From contig CAAGJQ010000054.1 in assembly GCA_900770295.1 (NCBI GenBank), positions 1 through 61,993 on the forward strand: 61,993 nucleotides of DNA. The letters are read 5' to 3'. The DNA comes from an uncultured Oscillibacter sp. (lineage in GTDB: Bacteria > Bacillota > Clostridia > Oscillospirales > Oscillospiraceae). Shown piece after piece: positions 58,282-61,993 of this stretch; position 1 is the stretch's first letter; each line of letters starts with the position of its first letter. The translations under genes and the position numbers were made by a program. Below the pieces are notes generated by a model. That model was not told the DNA's origin, searched no databases, and saw only the letters and a list, made by a program, of their open reading frames with translations.

Positions 58282-59622
58282 TCAAATCTGATAGCCGTAC
58301 TTTTGGAGGACGGACAGAACGCTTCCGTTCAGAAAGTCCATGCCGATGCGGTCCATCAGATGCAGAGAGGAGGCGTCTCCCTGTGTGACGGCCGCGATGC
58401 CGTCTTTGGTGGTCACCGTGACTTTGCAGCCCAGGCTGGTCACAATGGCCTCCGACAGCGTGTTCCACTTGCCCCGGGGATAGGTGAAGGCCACGGGCCG
58501 GATACCGGTTTTTGCCTCAAGCAGGTCCAGAATCTTTACGGTATCCGCGTCCAGGGCCTCCACATATGCCTGCCAGCTTTCGTCCGGCGACTTCAAGACG
58601 CCCTGGCGGCCGCCCTGATCGCTGTCGTCGCTGTGCATCAGATAGGTGTGGGCCTGGAAGGAGATCAGCCCGCTGTCAGCCATCTCCCGGACGTCGTCCC
58701 ATTTCAGCCCCCAGTCGGAGTACTGAATGGCGCCGCCAATCAGTGAGATCTCCGCTTTCATGTCCAGTTCCTCTAAAATCGGGAAGGCATAGAGATAATT
58801 GCTTCTATATCCGTCGTCCAGCGTGATGACGATGGGCTTGGAGGGGAGAGGTGTCCCGTTTTCCACGAAATCAATGAGCTGGGAATAGAAGACCGTGTGG
58901 AAGCCGGCGTCTTTCAGCTCCTGCATCTGCTTTCGGAAAACCTCCGGCGTCTTGGAATAGCCGTAGCCCAGATAGGAGATATCGTGATACATGAGGATGG
59001 GCACCTGAACGCTCTCCCCCCGGGCGGGCGCGGACTGCTCCCGCAGCCGCAGGGCGCGGCACAGCAGCGCCGCCGACGCCGCCCGGGTCAGACTGCCGCC
59101 GGGATCGAACCGGCCATCCTCATAGCCGGTAATGAGACCCAGCTCTGACGCCGCCCGGACGTAGGACCGGTAAGCGGGGGAGATGCTGGCCTCGTCCCGG
59201 AACGTGGTCCTGCGTTTGACGGTTTCAAGGGCCTCGGGGAACAGCGCACCGACCAGCAGCTTGGCCGCCAGCTCCCGGGAGATGGGCTCCGTCCGGGCGG
59301 AGATCTCCTCCTCGCCGCACCAGCCCCGGTAGACGGCGTAGGCCGCCGCCGGGTCCGCCCAGTTGTCACCGCTTTGCAGGCTCCGGTCATCCAGTCCCGC
59401 CGCCCGGCATACCATGGACAAAAACGCCTGAATGCTGACGGACTCGCCGGGGCGGAATTTTCCGCCGCTGCCCTGGACCAGTCCCCGGGCATACAGCTCC
59501 TGAATATCGGTATAGGCCCAATAGCTCTCCGGTACATCGGAAAAAGAGACCGCGCCCGCGTCTATGGGCAGCAGTCCCAAACACAGCGCCAGAGAGAGAA
59601 GCAGCGCCGTCAGCCTGCGCAT
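58282..59622 (-). CDS. SLH-domain polysaccharide deacetylase
   Basis: Exported cell-wall protein of 446 residues. Signal peptide 1-~24 (MRRLTALLLSLALCLGLLPI). Two to three S-layer homology units follow (~25-185), for example FSDVPESYWAYTDIQELYA and ASELGLITGYEDGRFDPGG, which should hold it on a pyruvylated secondary cell-wall polymer. The C-terminal ~250 residues are a NodB-type deacetylase: HDIS, IVITLDDGYRSN (metal-binding Asp pair), the His motif AHTYLMH, and FTYPRGKWN. It probably removes acetyl groups from a wall or external glycan. ATG 59622 is used; GTG 59631 is an alternative. It has a strong terminator region but no strong visible promoter. Confidence 0.88.
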   Translation of the reverse strand: MRRLTALLLSLALCLGLLPIDAGAVSFSDVPESYWAYTDIQELYARGLVQGSGGKFRPGESVSIQAFLSMVCRAAGLDDRSLQSGDNWADPAAAYAVYRGWCGEEEISARTEPISRELAAKLLVGALFPEALETVKRRTTFRDEASISPAYRSYVRAASELGLITGYEDGRFDPGGSLTRAASAALLCRALRLREQSAPARGESVQVPILMYHDISYLGYGYSKTPEVFRKQMQELKDAGFHTVFYSQLIDFVENGTPLPSKPIVITLDDGYRSNYLYAFPILEELDMKAEISLIGGAIQYSDWGLKWDDVREMADSGLISFQAHTYLMHSDDSDQGGRQGVLKSPDESWQAYVEALDADTVKILDLLEAKTGIRPVAFTYPRGKWNTLSEAIVTSLGCKVTVTTKDGIAAVTQGDASSLHLMDRIGMDFLNGSVLSVLQKYGYQI

Positions 59623-59734
59623 ATGCGTCACACATCCTTTCAATTTTATGGTAACCGACATAATAACAGTTATCCTGGAAAATGTGTGAACAGTTTCTGA
59701 ATTCTTCCCGGAACAGCAGATGACGATGCGGCAA

Positions 59735-59766
59735 AAAAAGAGGAGCGGCACGCCGCTCCTCTTTTT
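59735..59766 (-). terminator. Terminator of the phosphofructokinase gene
   Basis: 15-bp perfect stem (59735-59749 with 59752-59766), 2-base loop, continuing into seven A residues on the plus strand, i.e. a T-run for the minus-strand transcript. Confidence 0.92.
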
Positions 59767-59783
59767 ACATAACAGGAAACAGT

Positions 59784-61022
59784 TTATTTTGCCAGAACCT
59801 TCTTCAGCTTGGCAAAGCGGGGGAGGGAGTCCTGCTTGGGCAGCTGGGGCTCGCCCTGGATCAGAGGCAGGACATAGTCGATGAAGGGCTTCTCCACGCC
59901 GTTGTGGGCCTCGTTGATCCACTCCAGGGGGACCTTCTTCTCGGTATTGGCCACATCGGTCAGACCCAGCAGCTTGGTCTTGCAGACATACTTGCCGTCC
60001 TCATAGCTGCGCTCAAAGCCCACCATCTTGTCGGTGATGCCATTGACGGCGTTCTCCACGGCGGCCTTGCCGGACATGTAGGACTCCTCAATGTCGGTCT
60101 CGGAGGCCAGGTGCGCGCCGCAGCGCTGCAGCAGGCTCAGCTCGATGCCGCGGACCTTGGCGCCGGTCTTTTCCTTGACGATGTTGGCCAGCAAAGAGGC
60201 CAGGCCGCCCAGCTGGGCATGGCCGAAGCCGTCGGTGGCGGAGGTCTTGGCCTCGGAGACGAAGGTGCCGTCGGCGTAGTGGATGCCCTCGGACACGGCT
60301 ACCATGCAGTTGCCCTTCTCCTTGTAAATGCGCTCCACATCGGCCAGGAAGGCGTCCATGTCGAAGTCCACCTCGGGCAGGTACACCAGGTCGGGACCGG
60401 CGCCGTAAGCGGTGGCCAAAGCGGAGGCACCGGCCAGCCAGCCGGCATGACGGCCCATGATCTCGATGATGCAGACCATGCCGGTGTCATACACGCGGGC
60501 GTCCTGATAGACCTCCATGCAGCTGGTGGCGATATACTTGGCTGCGGAGGCGAAGCCGGGGCAGTGGTCAGTGCCGAACAGGTCGTTGTCGATGGTCTTG
60601 GGCACGCCCATCACGCGGCACTCATAGCCCACCTTCTGCATGTACTTGGAGATCTTGTTGCAGGTGTCCATGGAGTCGTTGCCGCCGTTGTAGAAGAAGT
60701 AGCGGACGTCGTACTTCTTGAAGATTTCCAGAATGCGCTTGTAATCGGTGTCGTCCACATCGGGGTCAGCCATCTTGTAGCGGCAGGAGCCCAGAGCGGA
60801 AGAGGGCGTATATTTCAGCAGCTCCAGCTCGGCGGGGTCCTCCTGGCCCATATCAAACAGCCGGTCATTGAGAACGCCCTTGATGCCGTGCTCCGCGCCC
60901 AGGACGCGGGTGATGTTGGGGTTCTTCAAAGCGGTGTCGACGACACCGTATACACTGGCATTGATCACAGAAGTGGGACCGCCGGACTGGCCGACGATGC
61001 ATGCGCCTTTGAGTTCATTCAT
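59784..61022 (-). CDS. pfp: 6-phosphofructokinase, predicted PPi-dependent
   Basis: Converts fructose-6-phosphate to fructose-1,6-bisphosphate. 412 residues, longer than the ~320 of ATP-type PfkA. The phosphoryl-donor loop reads YNGGNDSMDT, with Asp where ATP enzymes have Gly, and the catalytic loop is PKTIDNDLFGTDHCPGF, with Lys in place of the Gly of PGTIDND. These two residues are the known determinants of PPi use, so the enzyme is probably reversible and energy saving. EIMGRHAGWLAGAS and ELSLLQRCGAHLASETD are the substrate-binding blocks. AGGAGGAGG lies upstream. It is divergent from fba. Confidence 0.92.
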   Translation of the reverse strand: MNELKGACIVGQSGGPTSVINASVYGVVDTALKNPNITRVLGAEHGIKGVLNDRLFDMGQEDPAELELLKYTPSSALGSCRYKMADPDVDDTDYKRILEIFKKYDVRYFFYNGGNDSMDTCNKISKYMQKVGYECRVMGVPKTIDNDLFGTDHCPGFASAAKYIATSCMEVYQDARVYDTGMVCIIEIMGRHAGWLAGASALATAYGAGPDLVYLPEVDFDMDAFLADVERIYKEKGNCMVAVSEGIHYADGTFVSEAKTSATDGFGHAQLGGLASLLANIVKEKTGAKVRGIELSLLQRCGAHLASETDIEESYMSGKAAVENAVNGITDKMVGFERSYEDGKYVCKTKLLGLTDVANTEKKVPLEWINEAHNGVEKPFIDYVLPLIQGEPQLPKQDSLPRFAKLKKVLAK

Positions 61023-61056
61023 AGGATAAAAATCCTCCTCCTAAAATGTTTTATTT

Positions 61057-61085
61057 ATCATAACATCCGAAAAATGAATTGTAAA
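61057..61085 (-). promoter_or_regulatory. Promoter of the phosphofructokinase gene
   Basis: Minus strand: TTTACA (61085-61080), 17-base spacer, TATGAT (61062-61057), 35 bases before the ATG. Confidence 0.75.
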
Positions 61086-61088
61086 TAC

Positions 61089-61116
61089 TTGCAATTTAAT
61101 TTTTCTGTGCTATTAT
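61089..61116 (+). promoter_or_regulatory. Promoter of fba
   Basis: TTGCAA at 61089-61094, 16-base spacer, TATTAT at 61111-61116, back to back with the phosphofructokinase promoter. The leader to the fba start is about 115 bases. Confidence 0.6.
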
Positions 61117-61123
61117 CATAGAA

Positions 61124-61136
61124 GAAAATCGTTTTC
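61124..61136. promoter_or_regulatory. Small cre-like dyad at the fba transcription start
   Basis: GAAAA TCG TTTTC, symmetrical 5-base arms around a 3-base centre, resembling catabolite-control (cre) sites but with one extra central base. It sits where repression of fba would be expected. Confidence 0.35.
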
Positions 61137-61240
61137 GTTCTGTTGAATGGTCAGAATTGACAATCTGTTAACGAGCCCCTGCCTTGACGGGGAAATGGCC
61201 TTTCAGAAAGGACGGAAAAATCAAACAGGAGATGATCATT

Positions 61241-61993
61241 ATGCCACTGGTTACTACTACCGAGATGTTCAAGAAGGCCTATGACGGCGGCTACGCCATC
61301 GGCGCTTTCAACGTCAACAACATGGAGATCGTTCAGGGTATCACCGAGGCCGCTCAGGAGCTGAAGGCCCCCCTGATCCTGCAGGTTTCCAAGGGCGCCC
61401 GCGCCTACGCCAACCACACTTATCTGGTGAAGCTGGTGGAGGCCGCTGTCATCGAGTGCCCCGATATCCCCATTGCCCTGCACCTGGACCACGGCCCCGA
61501 TTTTGAGACCTGCAAGTCCTGCATCGACGGCGGCTTTACCTCCGTCATGATCGACGCCTCCTCCAAGCCCTTTGAGGAGAACATTGAGATCACCAAGAAG
61601 GTCGTCGAGTACGCCCATGACCACGGCGTGGTCGTCGAGGCCGAGCTGGGCACCCTGGCCGGCATCGAGGACGATGTGAAGGTCGCCGCCGGCGCTGCCT
61701 CCTACACCCGCCCCGAGGAGGTCGAGGAGTTCGTGACCAAGACCGGCTGCGACTCTCTGGCCATCGCCATCGGCACCAGCCACGGCGCCTACAAGTTCAC
61801 CGCCGCTCAGTGCACCCGCAATGAAAAGGGCATCCTGGTTCCGCCTCCGCTGCGCTTCGATGTGCTGGAGGAGGTCTCCAAGCGCCTGCCCGGCTTCCCC
61901 ATCGTGCTGCACGGCTCTTCCTCCGTGCCTCAGGACTTCGTGAAGGCCATCAACGAGCACGGCGGCAAGATGCCCGACGCTGTCGGCATCCCC
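61241..61993 (+). CDS. fba: Class II fructose-bisphosphate aldolase, 3' truncated
   Basis: Zinc-dependent aldolase splitting fructose-1,6-bisphosphate. 251 residues are visible and the frame is open to the end of the window; the family is ~280-310 residues. Marks: YAIGAFNVNNMEIVQGITEA; the zinc-site HLDHGPDFETCKSCIDGGFTSVMID; the GTLAGIEDD loop; and SHGAYKF and LHGSSSVPQ for the phosphate. ATG 61241 follows AGGAG by nine bases; ATG 61232 is a less likely in-frame alternative. It is divergent from the PPi-type phosphofructokinase, and the two consecutive glycolytic steps share a 218-base control region. Confidence 0.95.
   Translation, partial: MPLVTTTEMFKKAYDGGYAIGAFNVNNMEIVQGITEAAQELKAPLILQVSKGARAYANHTYLVKLVEAAVIECPDIPIALHLDHGPDFETCKSCIDGGFTSVMIDASSKPFEENIEITKKVVEYAHDHGVVVEAELGTLAGIEDDVKVAAGAASYTRPEEVEEFVTKTGCDSLAIAIGTSHGAYKFTAAQCTRNEKGILVPPPLRFDVLEEVSKRLPGFPIVLHGSSSVPQDFVKAINEHGGKMPDAVGIP

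Overview
The window reads as a chromosomal segment of a GC-rich anaerobic member of the Firmicutes, most likely class Clostridia and family Oscillospiraceae (relatives of Flavonifractor, Oscillibacter or Lawsonibacter). The evidence is strong AGGAGG-type ribosome sites, TTGACA/TATAAT promoters, a V-type ATPase, a flavodiiron protein, 2-hydroxyacyl-CoA dehydratase-type iron-sulfur proteins, a PPi-type phosphofructokinase, a SpoIIM-family protein and S-layer-homology (SLH) proteins. The genus is an inference. I see no rRNA, tRNA, CRISPR array, insertion sequence or prophage. Coding density is high and most operons end in clear hairpins, so this is largely core genome with several accessory surface and redox loci.

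Layout, left to right. 1-3.2 kb: end of a V-type ATPase operon (A truncated, B, D). 3.3-4.6 kb: flavodiiron protein. 4.6-6.1 kb: AbrB-type regulator overlapping an MGT-family glycosyltransferase, with an inverted repeat over the promoter. 6.1-9.3 kb (minus): gltX, a SpoIIM-family membrane protein and asnA. 9.4-11.6 kb: secreted beta-helix protein. 11.7-21.4 kb: an rRNA-type methyltransferase, then a tightly packed run ecfA1-ecfA2-ecfT, a membrane-anchored unknown, truA, a DUF5711-like protein, a CvpA-like protein, a ClpE-like unfoldase and a small Cys-containing protein. 21.5-22.3 kb: flavodoxin-ferredoxin fusion. 22.6-26.7 kb: 1377-residue secreted protein with 16 BspA-type leucine-rich repeats.

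26.8-36.6 kb: D-Ala-D-Ala carboxypeptidase (minus), a two-half P-loop family protein with damaged nucleotide sites, RecQ, YgiQ-type radical SAM protein (minus), and dnaG-rpoD (minus, overlapping). 36.8-42.5 kb: phosphopantetheinyl transferase; ACT regulator-hom-lysC, where lysC carries a strong internal start for a beta subunit; UPF0237 ACT protein with a UPF0210 protein. 42.6-45.2 kb: MarR regulator and MATE exporter sharing an 11-bp palindromic motif in their upstream regions, then queH (minus). 45.3-50.3 kb: three-gene operon of a double activase, a 2-hydroxyacyl-CoA dehydratase-like protein and a flavin reductase, behind a leader of about 120 nt.

50.3-62 kb: secreted Fn3-like protein (minus); trpS-tagO-wecB-unknown; ogt (minus); coaX with a 52-residue membrane protein; SLH polysaccharide deacetylase (minus); PPi-type phosphofructokinase (minus) divergent from class II aldolase, which runs off the end. 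TagO/WecB (UDP-ManNAc and lipid-linked GlcNAc), the SLH deacetylase, the carboxypeptidase and three secreted proteins that share a beta module suggest substantial investment in the cell envelope. The loci I consider least explained are the activase/dehydratase/flavin reductase operon, the AbrB-glycosyltransferase unit, and the secreted-protein family with its shared module.
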